Assembly (NCBI GenBank): GCA_019239875.1
Contig: JAFAZI010000135.1
Coordinates: 1 to 59,519, forward strand
DNA from: Frankiaceae bacterium
GTDB taxonomy: Bacteria; Actinomycetota; Actinomycetes; JAFAQI01
Reading direction: 5' to 3'
DNA: 59,519 bases
Positions 8,770 to 18,609 of the stretch are shown here, piece by piece. The position numbers and the translations under genes were made by a program. Numbering within the stretch: position 1 is the first letter of the stretch; the number at the start of each line of letters is the position of its first letter. The notes under the pieces were generated by a model. The model saw only the letters and a list, made by a program, of their open reading frames with translations, searched no databases and had not been told where the DNA came from.

Positions 8770-9380
8770 CTGAGTAGCTCGGCGAGGAAATGTAGGTCCG
8801 CCTCCAGGGCCTTGCGTGGCGCTCCGCTCGGGCCGAACCGGATCGCGGCGGACGGGTGATAGGAAACGACGAGCCGGCGCCGGCGCCAGTTGTGCTCGAC
8901 ACCGCGGGCGGCGTCGAGCGTCACCTTCGCGCCGAGCGCCCAGGTCAACGCCGTACGGCCGAGCGTCAGGACGAATGGCGGGTCGAGCAGCTCGACCTGG
9001 CGGTCCAGCCACCCGCTGCACCGCCGCGCTTCGGCGGTCGTCGGTGTGCGGTTCGCAGGGGGCCGACACTTGAGAACGTTGAGCACCGCCACGCGGCCAC
9101 GGTCGAGGCCCGCCTGCGACATCAGCTCGTCGAGCAACTGGCCGCCCTTGCCGATGAACGGCCGCCCGGCGAGGTCTTCGTTCGCACCCGGTGCCTCACC
9201 GACGACGAGCAGCTGAGGAGTGGGTGGCAGGTCTCCGACGACGACCGTCGTGCGAGAGATCGCAAGTTCGGGGCAGGCTTCGCACCCGCGAACGATCGAC
9301 CCGAGGGTGGCCAGATCCTGGCACTCGGCTGCCGCGCGGGCGATCAGCTCGATCGACGGATCAGCGACGCGCACACTCAT
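8766..9380 (-). CDS. Type-4 uracil-DNA glycosylase with 4Fe-4S cluster
   Basis: Removes uracil from DNA to start base-excision repair. 204 residues. Motif 1 is VVGEAPGANED (about residues 60-70) and motif 3 is VSYHPSAAIR. Four cysteines fit the family-4 cluster: CEAC near residues 33-36, then KC in LKCRPPANRTP and RRC about 15 residues on. Both ends overlap neighbours by four bases (hydrolase before, tsaE after), so it is embedded in the alr-hydrolase-udg-tsaE-ilvA unit. A second, unrelated glycosylase (Mug type) is at 54.6 kb. Confidence 0.93.
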   Translation of the reverse strand: MSVRVADPSIELIARAAAECQDLATLGSIVRGCEACPELAISRTTVVVGDLPPTPQLLVVGEAPGANEDLAGRPFIGKGGQLLDELMSQAGLDRGRVAVLNVLKCRPPANRTPTTAEARRCSGWLDRQVELLDPPFVLTLGRTALTWALGAKVTLDAARGVEHNWRRRRLVVSYHPSAAIRFGPSGAPRKALEADLHFLAELLR

Positions 9381-10441
9381 CCAGCCACAGCTGTTGACGA
9401 ATACTCGAGCGCCCGAGCGAAGAGCCGCCGCAGTGCGGCGTTGACCGCGGGGTATCGATCGATCTTTGCCATGTGACCAGCACCCTCGATCACCTGTAGC
9501 TCAGCGTGCGGCAAGGCTTTCGCCATGATCTTGCTGTGGTCGAGCGGAGTGAGCACATCGCCGGTCCCACACGAGATCAGAACCGGGATGTCGGTCAGAA
9601 CGTCGAGCGCTTCCAGCTTGTCGTGCGACAGGAAGGTGTCGAAGAACTCCGACATCACCTCGATCGACGTGCCGGTCAGCATCGTCTCCATGAAGTCGAC
9701 GAGTGAAGCCGGCACTTCCGGACCGTATGAGATTCGCCGCGTGACGATGTAAGCGAAGTCGGTACCGATCCGACGGTTGCGTTCCAGCAGCGTCGCGCGT
9801 CGCCGTACGGCCTTTGCCACCTGAGGGACGGCCGGGCTGATCGCACGAGTGACCCAGCCAGGCAGACCCACGATCGTCTTCGCGAGCTCGCCGGTCGACG
9901 TCGACACGAGTGCGACACCGACGACCCGGCTGCCGAACAGCTCAGGATGCTGATCTGCGAGCGCGAGGATGGTCATGCCACCCATCGAGTGCCCGACGAG
10001 AACGACTGGCCCAGTCGGAGCCACTGCCTGCAGGACGGAGTGCAGATCCTTGCCGAGCTGCTCGATCGTGCAGTTCTCGGGCGCCGACCGTCCTGACGCC
10101 CCGTGGCTGCGTTGGTCGTAGAACACGAGCCGGGCGGCGTCACCGAGGTCGCGCCGCTGGAAGTACCAGGCGTCCATCCGCAAGGTGAACCCGTGCGCGA
10201 ACACCACCGTGAGCGGCGCGTCTTTGTTGCCATCGACCTCGACGTGGATGGTCGTGCCGTCCGTCGCGACGACGTCGATCCCTTCGGTGTGGAGGCCGAA
10301 AAACGGTTCTTCGTTGAACGGGTCGGCTTTGCTGCGAGCCCTTCCGACGACGCGGTGCTCGGCGGCCAGGACACCGGCGGCCGCTGCGCCAACCGCACCG
10401 GCAGTCAGGGCAGCGAGCCCGATCTTGCGACGCCCGTTCAC
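9377..10441 (-). CDS. Alpha/beta hydrolase with N-terminal hydrophobic segment
   Basis: 354 residues. The N-terminal MNGRRKIGLAALTAGAVGAAAAGVLAAEH is a signal or anchor helix with a basic n-region and no obvious cleavage site, so it may be membrane-tethered. The catalytic fold follows: oxyanion HGFTLR, YDQRSHGASG, nucleophile GHSMGG (Ser near residue 155), acid in SCGTGDVLTP and His in EGAGHMAKID. The substrate is unknown. The gene overlaps alr (GTGA) and udg (ATGA); an alr-hydrolase-tsaE arrangement is common in actinobacteria. Confidence 0.9.
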   Translation of the reverse strand: MNGRRKIGLAALTAGAVGAAAAGVLAAEHRVVGRARSKADPFNEEPFFGLHTEGIDVVATDGTTIHVEVDGNKDAPLTVVFAHGFTLRMDAWYFQRRDLGDAARLVFYDQRSHGASGRSAPENCTIEQLGKDLHSVLQAVAPTGPVVLVGHSMGGMTILALADQHPELFGSRVVGVALVSTSTGELAKTIVGLPGWVTRAISPAVPQVAKAVRRRATLLERNRRIGTDFAYIVTRRISYGPEVPASLVDFMETMLTGTSIEVMSEFFDTFLSHDKLEALDVLTDIPVLISCGTGDVLTPLDHSKIMAKALPHAELQVIEGAGHMAKIDRYPAVNAALRRLFARALEYSSTAVAG

Positions 10442-11565
10442 CGTTCTCCTTCATAGATCCTGGGGACCCTCGCGCCGACGCGAGTCACGATCTCGTAGTT
10501 GATCGTGCCCATGGCGTCGGCCCAATCTGTCGCGGTCGGTTCGCCCGAGGTGCCCGGTCCGAACAACACCACGTCATCGCCGGCAGTGATCGGATCGTCG
10601 CCGACGTCGAGCACGAACTGGTCCATGCACACGGAACCGGCGATCGGATACCGCCGGCCGTTGACTGCCACCGCCCCGACATTGGTGAGATGACGAGGTA
10701 CGCCGTCGGCGTACCCGAGCGGTACCAACGCCAGTGTTGTCTCCTCTTCCGTCGTGTAGCGGTGGCCGTAGGACACCCCGTGTCCGCCCGGCACCCGCTT
10801 GGTCAGCGCGATCTGGCTGGTGAAGGTCATCGCGGGGATGAGGCCGAGATCAGCCGTCGTACCGACGTCGGGGCCTGGGGAGAGTCCGTAGATTGCGACG
10901 CCTGGCCGTACGAGGTCGTAGTGCGTCGCGGGCAGTACGAGGGTGGCAGCGGAGTTTGCCAGGTGCCGTAGCGGAGGGTCGAGGTCGGTCGCCGCGACGA
11001 CCTCGAGGGCAGCCTCGAACGCGAGGCGCTGGGCCTCGATCGTGGGGTGGCTCGGGCTGTCGGCGTACGCAAGGTGTGACCAGACGCCGACGACATCGAC
11101 CATCCCGTCAGCCTGGGCCTTGGCCGCAGCGTCGACGAGCGCCGGCCAGTCGTGCGGCTGGGCACCTGCCCGGCCGAGGCCGGTGTCGACCTTGAGGTGG
11201 ATCCGAACCGGGCGGCCGAGACCACGCGCCGCGGCAACCACACGATCCAGCGCCCATCCGGCGTTCACGCTGAGGTCGACGTCGGCCCGTGCAACAGCGG
11301 CCCAGTCGTCGTTGGGCCCGAGCAGCCAGGCCAGGGTCGGCGCATCGATGCCAGCCGCCCGGAGCTCGAGGGCTTCGTCGGCCATGGCCACTCCCAGCCA
11401 GGTCGCACCGCCGTCGAGTGCGGCGCGAGCAGCGGGCAACGTTCCGTGACCGTAGCCATCGGCCTTCACAACGGCCATGACCTGCGCCGTACCGGCCCGT
11501 GAGTCCAACGCCGACACGTTGGCGCGGATCGCATCGAGATTGATCCGCGCGGCCGACACGCTCAT
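10438..11565 (-). CDS. alr: Alanine racemase
   Basis: PLP-dependent fold-type III enzyme converting L- to D-alanine for peptidoglycan; 375 residues, family length. The PLP lysine is in VMAVVKADGYGHG (Lys about residue 34); the catalytic tyrosine is in GHGVSYGHRY; the PLP-phosphate region is YGLSP; SVCMDQFVLDVGD is the conserved C-terminal motif. First gene of a five-gene unit in which every junction is a four-base overlap. Upstream 127 bases separate it from the divergent small coiled-coil gene. Confidence 0.97.
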   Translation of the reverse strand: MSVSAARINLDAIRANVSALDSRAGTAQVMAVVKADGYGHGTLPAARAALDGGATWLGVAMADEALELRAAGIDAPTLAWLLGPNDDWAAVARADVDLSVNAGWALDRVVAAARGLGRPVRIHLKVDTGLGRAGAQPHDWPALVDAAAKAQADGMVDVVGVWSHLAYADSPSHPTIEAQRLAFEAALEVVAATDLDPPLRHLANSAATLVLPATHYDLVRPGVAIYGLSPGPDVGTTADLGLIPAMTFTSQIALTKRVPGGHGVSYGHRYTTEEETTLALVPLGYADGVPRHLTNVGAVAVNGRRYPIAGSVCMDQFVLDVGDDPITAGDDVVLFGPGTSGEPTATDWADAMGTINYEIVTRVGARVPRIYEGER

Positions 11566-11692
11566 GCCTGCATTGTCTCAGGTGATGCCTCTGGCACTGT
11601 CGGGTCGATGCCAGCCGAGGTGTGGATCGGTCGGTTTCGGGGAATCACGTGGTGACGCTCAAACCGTTCCGTTTGTCGATGAAGAAGGTCAC

Positions 11693-11911
11693 ATGACGAC
11701 GCCCAACACGCCCGAGGAGATTCGCAACGAGCTCTCGGAGCTCGAGGCGCAGATCGCGGAGCTGCAGAACCACGCGGATGACCTTCGCCGCGATCTTGCG
11801 GAGACCTCAGACAAGTCCGCGACGATCGAGGCAGCGGAGCAGCAGGAAGCATTGATCAGCCAGCTCGATGTGCGGCGGCGCGGCCTGATGGAGCGGCTCG
11901 AGAACGTCTGA
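11693..11911 (+). CDS. Small coiled-coil protein
   Basis: 72 residues starting MTTPNTPEEIRNEL. It is almost entirely charged helix with heptad-like leucines (ELSELEAQIAELQNHADDLRRDLAETSDK), then AAEQQEALISQLDVRRRGLMERLENV, so a helical hairpin or dimeric coiled coil is likely. GAAGAAGG 6 bases upstream supports ATG 11693 over the longer open frame, which begins inside alr antisense. It precedes the VOC gene by 19 bases and may be co-transcribed. Function unknown. Confidence 0.75.
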   Translation: MTTPNTPEEIRNELSELEAQIAELQNHADDLRRDLAETSDKSATIEAAEQQEALISQLDVRRRGLMERLENV

Positions 11912-11930
11912 CGGGTGCCAGACTCGGCGC

Positions 11931-12335
11931 ATGGCGTTAGGTCATCTCGGAATCAACGTCCCTGACCTCGTCGCTGCAAAGCAGTACTACGACGTGGTCA
12001 TGCCACTGGTCGGGTACGAGGAGTTCTTCGCGGCGAGCGATGAGTTCAGCTACCGTCCGGCTGGCGGCAAGCCAGGCACGTTCCTGTTCTTCTACCCGAG
12101 TACCGAGGCGGGGGACTACTCAAGGCACCGGCAAGGTCTGCAGCACCTTGCCTTCATCGTCAAGACTCGTCGCGAGGTGCACGCCATCCACGATGCCGCG
12201 ACCGCGCTGGGCAGCACGGTGCACATCGCCCCGAAAGAGTTTCCGGAGTACCACCCGGGCTACTACGCCGTGTTCTGGCTCGACCCCTTCGGCCACATGC
12301 TGGAGGCCGTCTGCCATCGACCGCCGGAGAGCTAG
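11931..12335 (+). CDS. VOC-family (glyoxalase-like) protein
   Basis: 134 residues, one vicinal-oxygen-chelate module pair. It starts MALGHLGINVPDLVAAKQYYDVVMPLVGYEE, with metal-ligand candidates His in GHLGINV, His in GLQHLAFIV and Glu in GHMLEAVCH. The fold is used by glyoxalase I, extradiol dioxygenases and resistance proteins; which activity applies here cannot be told. The stop overlaps the convergent nnr stop in the palindrome CTAG. Confidence 0.9.
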   Translation: MALGHLGINVPDLVAAKQYYDVVMPLVGYEEFFAASDEFSYRPAGGKPGTFLFFYPSTEAGDYSRHRQGLQHLAFIVKTRREVHAIHDAATALGSTVHIAPKEFPEYHPGYYAVFWLDPFGHMLEAVCHRPPES

Positions 12336-13801
12336 CGGCGAATCGCGCGCATCGCGGACGGAATCGCTTCGACGATCTCCAAGGCGGTGACCGTCGTCGC
12401 CGGCTCTCCCGTGGCCAGCAGGCCGGCCATCCCGTGGATGAACGCGCCAGCCGAGCCGGCGTCCAGGGGATCAAGCCCGGCCGCGAGCAGTGCGCCACAG
12501 ATCCCCGAAAGCACATCGCCGCTCCCGGCGGTGGCGAGGTACGGCGTCGACGCGGTGTTGATCCGGGTTGTGCCATCGGGATCGGCGACGATCGTCGACG
12601 CTCCCTTGAGCAACACCGTCACACCGAGGTGGGCCGCCGCCTGCCTGGCGTGGTGCAGGCGGTGCGCCTCGACGTCGCCTCGGTCGACATCCATCAGCCG
12701 GGCGAACTCCCCGGCGTGGGGCGTCAGCAGGGTCACCGCCGAGCGACTGGCGAGCGCGTCGCGATGATCAGCGAGCCAGGTGACGGCATCAGCGTCGAGC
12801 ACGACCGGTACGTCGGTGCCGAGCACGGCCGCGATCACCGCGCCGGCTGCGTCGTCGGTCCCCAAACCTGACCCGATCGCCCACGCCTGCACCCGGCCGG
12901 CGTGGATCACGGCTGCCCCATCGCCGGGATCGATCTCGGTCACGACCGCCTCGGGCCATCGTTGGCGGACCATCTCCGCCGGATGGGCGACGCCCGCGAA
13001 CCGCACCATCCCGACGCCGGTCGACAACGCGCCGCCGACAGCGAGCTGCGCCGCTCCGGTGTAGGTGTCGCTGCCGGCAACGATGCCGACCACCCCACGT
13101 CGATACTTGTCGCTCTCCGGATCCGGCTCCGCCACGAGCTCGGCGACATCGGCAGCATCAAGCACCGTCATCGTCGGCGGCGGGAGCGTGAGTCCGATGT
13201 CGACCACTTCGACGCGGCCGGCGTGCTCCGCCCCGGGCGACACGACCAGGCCGGGCTTCAGCACGCCGAAGGTGACGGTGACGTCAGCGGTCACCGCCTC
13301 TCCGTCGATGTCACCCGTCGAGGCGTTCACGCCACTGGGCACATCGACCGCGACCACCAGCCCGGCGGACTCACACATCGGCACCAGCCGCGCCATCGGC
13401 TCGCGCAGCGGTCCTGTCGCGCCGATGCCGAGCATGCCGTCGATGACGAGATCGGCGGCGGCCACCGTTGCAGCGTCGGCGTCACCGCCGGCCGGCCGGA
13501 CCCGCGCTCCAGATGCGCGAAGCTCGGCGAGCGCGTGTGGGTGCACCCTCTCCGAGAGCAGCAGCGCGTCGACCCGGGCGCCACGCGCGGCAAGCCGCGC
13601 GCCGGCATACATGGCATCACCGCCATTGCCGCCGGGCCCGGCGAGGACGACCACGCGGGCGCCGTAGACCCGACCGAGCAGGGCGGCGCACCGGCGCGCG
13701 AGGGCGAACGCGGCTCGCTGCATCAGCGTTCCGGCGGGCAACGTGTCGAGCAACGGTTGCTCGGCGGCGCGGACCGTCGCTGCGTCGTACGCCGGTCTCA
13801 T
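12332..13801 (-). CDS. nnr: Bifunctional NAD(P)H-hydrate epimerase/dehydratase
   Basis: Repairs hydrated, inactive NAD(P)H. 489 residues: N-terminal epimerase domain (about 1-210) with [27 protein letters not shown], then an ADP/ATP-dependent dehydratase domain (about 220-485) of the ribokinase fold with [37 protein letters not shown] and the catalytic [19 protein letters not shown] 13801 overlaps the acpS stop (ATGA). It closes the rplM-rpsI-glmM-glmS-acpS-nnr run and converges on the VOC gene with shared stops. Confidence 0.96.
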   Translation of the reverse strand: MRPAYDAATVRAAEQPLLDTLPAGTLMQRAAFALARRCAALLGRVYGARVVVLAGPGGNGGDAMYAGARLAARGARVDALLLSERVHPHALAELRASGARVRPAGGDADAATVAAADLVIDGMLGIGATGPLREPMARLVPMCESAGLVVAVDVPSGVNASTGDIDGEAVTADVTVTFGVLKPGLVVSPGAEHAGRVEVVDIGLTLPPPTMTVLDAADVAELVAEPDPESDKYRRGVVGIVAGSDTYTGAAQLAVGGALSTGVGMVRFAGVAHPAEMVRQRWPEAVVTEIDPGDGAAVIHAGRVQAWAIGSGLGTDDAAGAVIAAVLGTDVPVVLDADAVTWLADHRDALASRSAVTLLTPHAGEFARLMDVDRGDVEAHRLHHARQAAAHLGVTVLLKGASTIVADPDGTTRINTASTPYLATAGSGDVLSGICGALLAAGLDPLDAGSAGAFIHGMAGLLATGEPATTVTALEIVEAIPSAMRAIRR

Positions 13802-14154
13802 GTGTCGCCCTCCGCAACCACCATCGCGATCGCGGAGCCGGCGTCGTGGGAAAGGGAGAGGTGCCAGCGCAGGATGCCGCGGTCCGCGGCCGCCGCCGCG
13901 ACCGTTCCGGTGATGAGCAGGTAGGGACGGCCGCTGTCCTCATGTCGCACCTCGACGTCATGCCAGGCGAGACCCCCCGGCGCCCCGAGCACCTTCGCCA
14001 CCGCCTCCTTGGCCGCGAAGACCGCCGCCAGGCTTTCGGGTCGGCCGTCGGCTTCCGCGGAGCTGAACAACCGGTCGGCGAGATGCGGCGTCCGATCGAG
14101 GCTGCGGGCGAAGCGCTCCAGGTCGACCACGTCGACACCGATCCCGACGATCAT
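13798..14154 (-). CDS. acpS: Holo-[acyl-carrier-protein] synthase
   Basis: Transfers 4'-phosphopantetheine from CoA to acyl carrier protein. 118 residues. [15 protein letters not shown] carries the Mg-binding Asp; [12 protein letters not shown] holds the second metal ligand Glu; [20 protein letters not shown] is the conserved C-terminal strand. ATG 14154 is chosen since the family begins there; 15 more open codons upstream overlap the intergenic space after glmS and have no homology. It lies 19 bases after glmS and overlaps nnr. Confidence 0.95.
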   Translation of the reverse strand: MIVGIGVDVVDLERFARSLDRTPHLADRLFSSAEADGRPESLAAVFAAKEAVAKVLGAPGGLAWHDVEVRHEDSGRPYLLITGTVAAAAADRGILRWHLSLSHDAGSAIAMVVAEGDT

Positions 14155-14173
14155 GGTCAGCTGAGTCGGCAGG

Positions 14174-16012
14174 TCATTCGACGGTGACGCTCTTCGCAAG
14201 GTTTCGCGGCTGGTCGACGTCGAGGCCCCGTGCCATCGCGAACTCGGCGGCGAGGATCTGCATCGGAACCAACGTGAGGAGCGGCGACAGCAACGACTTG
14301 GTGTCCGGGATGCGGATCAGCTCGTCAGCGTGCGGAACCATGCTGTCGTCGCCGTCGGTCGCGATGACGATCGTTCGCGCACCACGAGCCCGGACCTCCT
14401 GGACGTTGGTGACGAGTTTGGGAGTCAGCGCGTGACGAGGGGCGATGACAACTACCGGCGTCCCCTTCTCGATCAGGGCGATCGGACCGTGTTTGATCTC
14501 ACCCGCAGGAAACCCTTCGGCGGAGACGTACGCGAGTTCCTTGAGCTTCAACGCCCCTTCCATCGCCATCGGATATCCGACATGGCGGCCGAGGAAGAGC
14601 ACACGCTCGCATGAGGCGATCTCGCGGGCGAGCTTGCGCACCGGGTCCATCCGACCGAGCACGGCTGCCACCAGATCGGGCGTGTGAGCCAGATCGGCGA
14701 AGTGCGAACGGATCTCGTCGCCGTCGCGGTAGCCACGGACTTGCGCGAGATAGAGGCCGACCAGATACACGGCGACGAGCTGCGTCATGACCGCCTTGGT
14801 CGACGCGACAGCCACCTCGGGCCCGCCGCGGGTGTAGAAGGTTGCGTCACTCTCGCGAGCAATCGACGACCCGACCGTGTTCGTGATCGCGAGCACCGAT
14901 GCGCGCTGGCGACGGGCGTGGCGTACCGCCTCGAGGGTGTCGGCCGTCTCGCCGCTCTGGCTGATCGCGACGACCAAGGTGTGCCGATCGAGCACGGGAT
15001 CGCGGTAGCGGAACTCGCTGGCCATCTCGACCTGCACCGGCAGCCTTGCCCACCGCTCGATGGCGTACTTCGCGACCAGTCCGGAGTGGTACGCCGAGCC
15101 GCAACCGACCACGATGACCTGCGAGAGGCCCTGCACGTCCTCGTCACTCATGGCGAGCTCATCGAGCATCAACCGGCCATGAACATCAACACGGCCGAGG
15201 GCGGTCTCGCGAAGTGCCTCCGGCTGCTCGTCGATCTCCTTGAGCATGAAGTACTCGTAGCCGGCCTTCTCTGCGGCCGCGGTGTCCCAATCGACGTGGA
15301 ACACCTCACCGTCCACCTCGGTCCCCTGCGCATCGGTGACCCGGACGCCTTCGCGACGGAGCTCGACGAACTGGTCCTGGTCGATCGCTCTGGCAGTGCG
15401 GGTGTGTGCGATGAACGCGGTGACGTCGCTCGCGAGGAAGTTCTCGCCCTCGCCGAGACCGACTACCAAGGGCAGGTTTCGACGTGCGCCGATCACCAGG
15501 TCGGGATGATCGCGGTGCGTGACGACGAGGACGTACGAGCCCTCGAGGCCGGCGCACACGGTGCGGACGGCCGCCGCGAGGTCGCCGTCGTACTGCTCCT
15601 CGATGAGATGGGCGACCGCTTCGGTGTCGGTCTCGCTCAGCAAGGTGTGGCCGCGATGCTCGAGGCCGTCGCGGAGCACCTCGAAGTTCTCGAGCGTCCC
15701 GTTGTGCACCACGGCGACGGCGCCCTGGCAGTCGGTGTGGGGGTGGGCGTTGCGGTCGGTCGGCGCACCGTGGGTCGCCCACCGCGTGTGGCCGATGCCG
15801 AGGGTCCCGGTCAGGTCCGCCTCGGATGCCTCAGCGAGCGCCGCCTGCAAGTTCGCCAGCTTGCCCGCCTTGCGGATCACCGTGAGCTCGCCCGCATCGT
15901 CACGAATCGCGACTCCGGCAGAGTCATATCCGCGGTATTCCAGGCGTTTCAGGCCCTCGACAACGACGTCGAGAGCCGAACGCTCACCGACGTAGCCGAC
16001 GATTCCGCACAT
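14174..16012 (-). CDS. glmS: Glutamine-fructose-6-phosphate aminotransferase (isomerizing)
   Basis: Makes glucosamine-6-phosphate from fructose-6-phosphate and glutamine, first step to UDP-GlcNAc. 612 residues. The glutaminase domain starts MCGIVGYVG with the nucleophile Cys as second residue, exposed after Met removal, which fixes the start at 16012. [11 protein letters not shown] and HNGTLENF follow. Two SIS domains come next, with [16 protein letters not shown] and [12 protein letters not shown], then a second at [27 protein letters not shown], and the C-terminal [15 protein letters not shown]. No glmS-ribozyme-like leader was recognised in the 111 bases to glmM. Confidence 0.97.
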   Translation of the reverse strand: MCGIVGYVGERSALDVVVEGLKRLEYRGYDSAGVAIRDDAGELTVIRKAGKLANLQAALAEASEADLTGTLGIGHTRWATHGAPTDRNAHPHTDCQGAVAVVHNGTLENFEVLRDGLEHRGHTLLSETDTEAVAHLIEEQYDGDLAAAVRTVCAGLEGSYVLVVTHRDHPDLVIGARRNLPLVVGLGEGENFLASDVTAFIAHTRTARAIDQDQFVELRREGVRVTDAQGTEVDGEVFHVDWDTAAAEKAGYEYFMLKEIDEQPEALRETALGRVDVHGRLMLDELAMSDEDVQGLSQVIVVGCGSAYHSGLVAKYAIERWARLPVQVEMASEFRYRDPVLDRHTLVVAISQSGETADTLEAVRHARRQRASVLAITNTVGSSIARESDATFYTRGGPEVAVASTKAVMTQLVAVYLVGLYLAQVRGYRDGDEIRSHFADLAHTPDLVAAVLGRMDPVRKLAREIASCERVLFLGRHVGYPMAMEGALKLKELAYVSAEGFPAGEIKHGPIALIEKGTPVVVIAPRHALTPKLVTNVQEVRARGARTIVIATDGDDSMVPHADELIRIPDTKSLLSPLLTLVPMQILAAEFAMARGLDVDQPRNLAKSVTVE

Positions 16013-16123
16013 GCGCAAAGCGTACGCCGAGGCGCTCACCAGATCGGGCGCGCCAACTCCGACACCGTGACGCCCGTGGTCCTCGACCCGGTTCGAGACG
16101 CTACGAGCGCCGAGACCCGCTAC

Positions 16124-17455
16124 CTATCGGAGGGCGTCCGCGATTCGTTCCGCGAGTTGCCGCGCGCGATCCTCGGTGAGCGCTTCCACCATCACGCGGA
16201 CTAGCGGCTCGGTGCCGCTCGCTCGGACCAGCACCCGACCGTCGTCACCGAGCTCAGCCGAGACCTCAGCGGTCAGGGCGCTCACCGCCTTCAGGGCCTT
16301 CGCACGGTCAGCGACCGGAACGTTGATCAGCACCTGCGGCAGCCGCTCGACGACTGCGGCGAGCTCTTCGAGCGAACGGCCGGACGAGGTGACGGCGTGC
16401 AGGAGGTGGAGGCCGGTGAGGATGCCGTCACCGGTCGTTGCGTGGTCGAGCAGAACGACGTGGCCGGACTGCTCACCACCGATGGACAACCCCTCCGAGC
16501 GCATCCGGTCCGCAACGCTCTTGTCCCCGACCGGCGTTGTCGCAACCGCGATGTCGTGCGCCTTCAGCGCCCGGATCAGGCCGAGGTTGCTCATCACCGT
16601 GGCAGCAATCGCACCACCGCTCAGTCGGCGGTTCGCCGCGGCGCCGATCGCCAGGATCGCGAGGATCGCGTCGCCGTCGACCACGTCGCCGGTGGCGGTG
16701 ACCGCAAGGCAACGGTCGGCATCGCCGTCATGCGCGATCCCGACCTCAGCGCCCGCCGCCGACACCGCGGCCTGGATCGCCGCCAGGTGGGTCGCGCCGC
16801 AGCCGTCGTTGATGTGCTCACCCGACAGGTCCGTGTTGATCACGGTTACGGCCGCACCCGCGCGCGCGTACGCCGTCTGGGCCACGGTGGCAGCGGCACC
16901 GTTCGCGCAGTCGACGACCACGCTGATCCCGTTCAGACGGCTCGGCAAGGTCGCGACGAGTGCCTCGGCGTACCAGTCGGTCTGATCCGCAAGATCCACC
17001 CGGATCGCTCCCGGTCGCTCCGCCTCGGTCAAGGCGCCGGCCGCCAGCCGCGCCTCGATGTTCGACTCGGCCTCGTCGCTGAGCTTCACACCACCCGGCC
17101 CGAACAGCTTGATGCCGTTGTCAGCCGCTGGGTTGTGACTTGCCGAGATCACGACGCCGAACGCAGCCGGCTGCGCCGACCCCGGTACGCCGTCGGCGAC
17201 GGCCCGTGCGACCGCTGGGGTCGGGATGACACCAAGCAAGGCCACGTCGGCGCCGGCCGTGATCAGGCCTTCGATGACAGCAGCTTCCAGCCAAGGCCCA
17301 GAGGGCCGCGGGTCGCGACCAACAACCACGAGCGGCCGTGGTTGATCGCCAGCGAGTTCCGCTACCGCCGCCGCTGCGATCGACCGCGCGAGATCGGCAG
17401 TGAGATCTACACCGGCAACACCCCGCACCCCGTCGGTCCCGAACAGGGTGGGCAT
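16124..17455 (-). CDS. glmM: Phosphoglucosamine mutase
   Basis: Interconverts glucosamine-6-phosphate and glucosamine-1-phosphate. 443 residues, family length. FGTDGVRGVAG at the N-terminus, the phosphoserine loop VISASHNPAADNGIK (Ser about residue 103), metal-binding HDGDADRCLAV, sugar loop GGEQSGHVVLLDH and the phosphate-binding VRASGTEPLVRVMVEA are all present. It starts 2 bases after the rpsI stop, so it is read from the rplM promoter, tying cell-wall precursor synthesis to ribosomal protein output. Confidence 0.97.
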   Translation of the reverse strand: MPTLFGTDGVRGVAGVDLTADLARSIAAAAVAELAGDQPRPLVVVGRDPRPSGPWLEAAVIEGLITAGADVALLGVIPTPAVARAVADGVPGSAQPAAFGVVISASHNPAADNGIKLFGPGGVKLSDEAESNIEARLAAGALTEAERPGAIRVDLADQTDWYAEALVATLPSRLNGISVVVDCANGAAATVAQTAYARAGAAVTVINTDLSGEHINDGCGATHLAAIQAAVSAAGAEVGIAHDGDADRCLAVTATGDVVDGDAILAILAIGAAANRRLSGGAIAATVMSNLGLIRALKAHDIAVATTPVGDKSVADRMRSEGLSIGGEQSGHVVLLDHATTGDGILTGLHLLHAVTSSGRSLEELAAVVERLPQVLINVPVADRAKALKAVSALTAEVSAELGDDGRVLVRASGTEPLVRVMVEALTEDRARQLAERIADALR

Positions 17456-17457
17456 GA

Positions 17458-17982
17458 CTACCGCTTGGAGTACTGCGGTGCTTTACGGGCCTTCTTCAGA
17501 CCGTACTTCTTGCGCTCCTTGGCCCGCGGATCACGAGTGAGGAAGCCAGCCTTCTTCAGCGGCGGACGAGCCTCGTCGTCGGTCTGGATGAGCGCGCGGG
17601 CGATGCCGAGCCGCACGGCGCCGGCCTGTCCGGAGATGCCACCGCCCTGGACGCGGACCAGCACGTCGTACCGGTCGGCGACGTCGAGGGTCACGAAAGG
17701 CTCGTTGACGATCTGCTGGTGGACCTTGTTCGGGAAGTAGTCCTCGAGGCTTCGGCCGTTGATCGACCAGACGCCGGTGCCAGGCACCAGGCGGACCCGG
17801 GCAATGGCCTCCTTGCGGCGGCCGGTCGCCGCGGCTGGAGCGGTCGACAGCGGACGGGAGACCTTGGGGGCGGGCGCCGGTGTTTCCTCGGCCGCGTCGT
17901 CGTCGAAGCCCAACGCCTCGACCTCTGTCGCGTCGTCCGCGTCCTCGTTGGCCACCTCGGGCTCGGTCACTGTCTCGCTCAC
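17458..17982 (-). CDS. rpsI: Ribosomal protein S9 (uS9)
   Basis: Small-subunit protein whose C-terminal tail reaches the P-site tRNA; ends [12 protein letters not shown] as expected. 174 residues; the conserved domain begins at about residue 48 ([17 protein letters not shown]). The first 45 residues are an acidic, low-complexity extension ([21 protein letters not shown]). The GTG start at 17982 shares one base with the rplM TAG. N-terminal extensions of S9 occur in actinobacteria. Confidence 0.96.
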   Translation of the reverse strand: MSETVTEPEVANEDADDATEVEALGFDDDAAEETPAPAPKVSRPLSTAPAAATGRRKEAIARVRLVPGTGVWSINGRSLEDYFPNKVHQQIVNEPFVTLDVADRYDVLVRVQGGGISGQAGAVRLGIARALIQTDDEARPPLKKAGFLTRDPRAKERKKYGLKKARKAPQYSKR

Positions 17983-18425
17983 TACTGCGCCACCTGAGAA
18001 ATCTCGTAGGGCACGGGCTTCTGCGCCGCGTGCGGATGTTCGGAGCCGGCGTAGACCTTGAGCTTGCTGGCCATCTGCCGACCGAGAGTGTTGTGCGGGA
18101 GCATCCCCTGAACCGCCTTCTCGACGACCTTCTCGGGGCGCTCGTCCATGAGCTTGGAGTACGGCGTCGCAGTCAGCCCGCCCGGGAAACCCGAGTGGCG
18201 GTAGGCGAGCTTGTCCTCGCGCTTGTTGCCGGACAGCGAGATCTTGTCAGCGTTGACGATGATGACGAAGTCACCCGTGTCCACGTGCGGAGCGAAGATC
18301 GCCTTGTGCTTGCCCCGAAGCAGGCGTGCGGTCTGGCTTGCCAGGCGGCCCAGGACGACGTCGGTCGCGTCGATGACGAGCCACTGACGCTCGATCTCGC
18401 CAGCCTTCGGTTGAAACGTACGCAC
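17982..18425 (-). CDS. rplM: Ribosomal protein L13 (uL13)
   Basis: Early assembly protein of the 50S subunit. 147 residues from the GTG at 18425, the normal length: [84 protein letters not shown] lies 6 bases before the GTG. The reading frame is open 30 codons further upstream but those codons lie in the leader between promoter and start. First gene of rplM-rpsI-glmM-glmS-acpS-nnr. Confidence 0.97.
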   Translation of the reverse strand: MRTFQPKAGEIERQWLVIDATDVVLGRLASQTARLLRGKHKAIFAPHVDTGDFVIIVNADKISLSGNKREDKLAYRHSGFPGGLTATPYSKLMDERPEKVVEKAVQGMLPHNTLGRQMASKLKVYAGSEHPHAAQKPVPYEISQVAQ

Positions 18426-18518
18426 GGAGGTGCCTTCTTTAGGGTGTCGCTGTCGGATTTTCGGCCGCGAGGTGATCGCTACGCCGGCCGCGCAGGCTGA
18501 CGCCCGCGTGACCAAACG

Positions 18519-18547
18519 AGGCTACCCGCGCTCATTTCGAGGGTCAA
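18519..18547 (-). promoter_or_regulatory. Sigma-A-type promoter of rplM operon
   Basis: On the minus strand TTGACC (18547-18542), 17-base spacer, TAGCCT (18524-18519). The predicted start is near 18512, giving an 87-base leader before rplM. The same TTGACC -35 and TANNNT -10 pattern appears before rpsL, which supports the call. Confidence 0.75.
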
Positions 18548-18609
18548 AAGCCCGTTGCGAACGCCGTTGCGGGCGCCACGCGCCAGTGTCGCTGCCCGAA
18601 ACTGCGTTC

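Noticed and set aside
16013-16123. glmS ribozyme or regulatory RNA before glmS
   Set aside because: The 111-base gap after glmM shows no ribozyme core that I could recognise.
14684-16204. 506-codon plus-strand frame opposite glmS
   Set aside because: Antisense to glmS; composition typical of a reverse-strand shadow.
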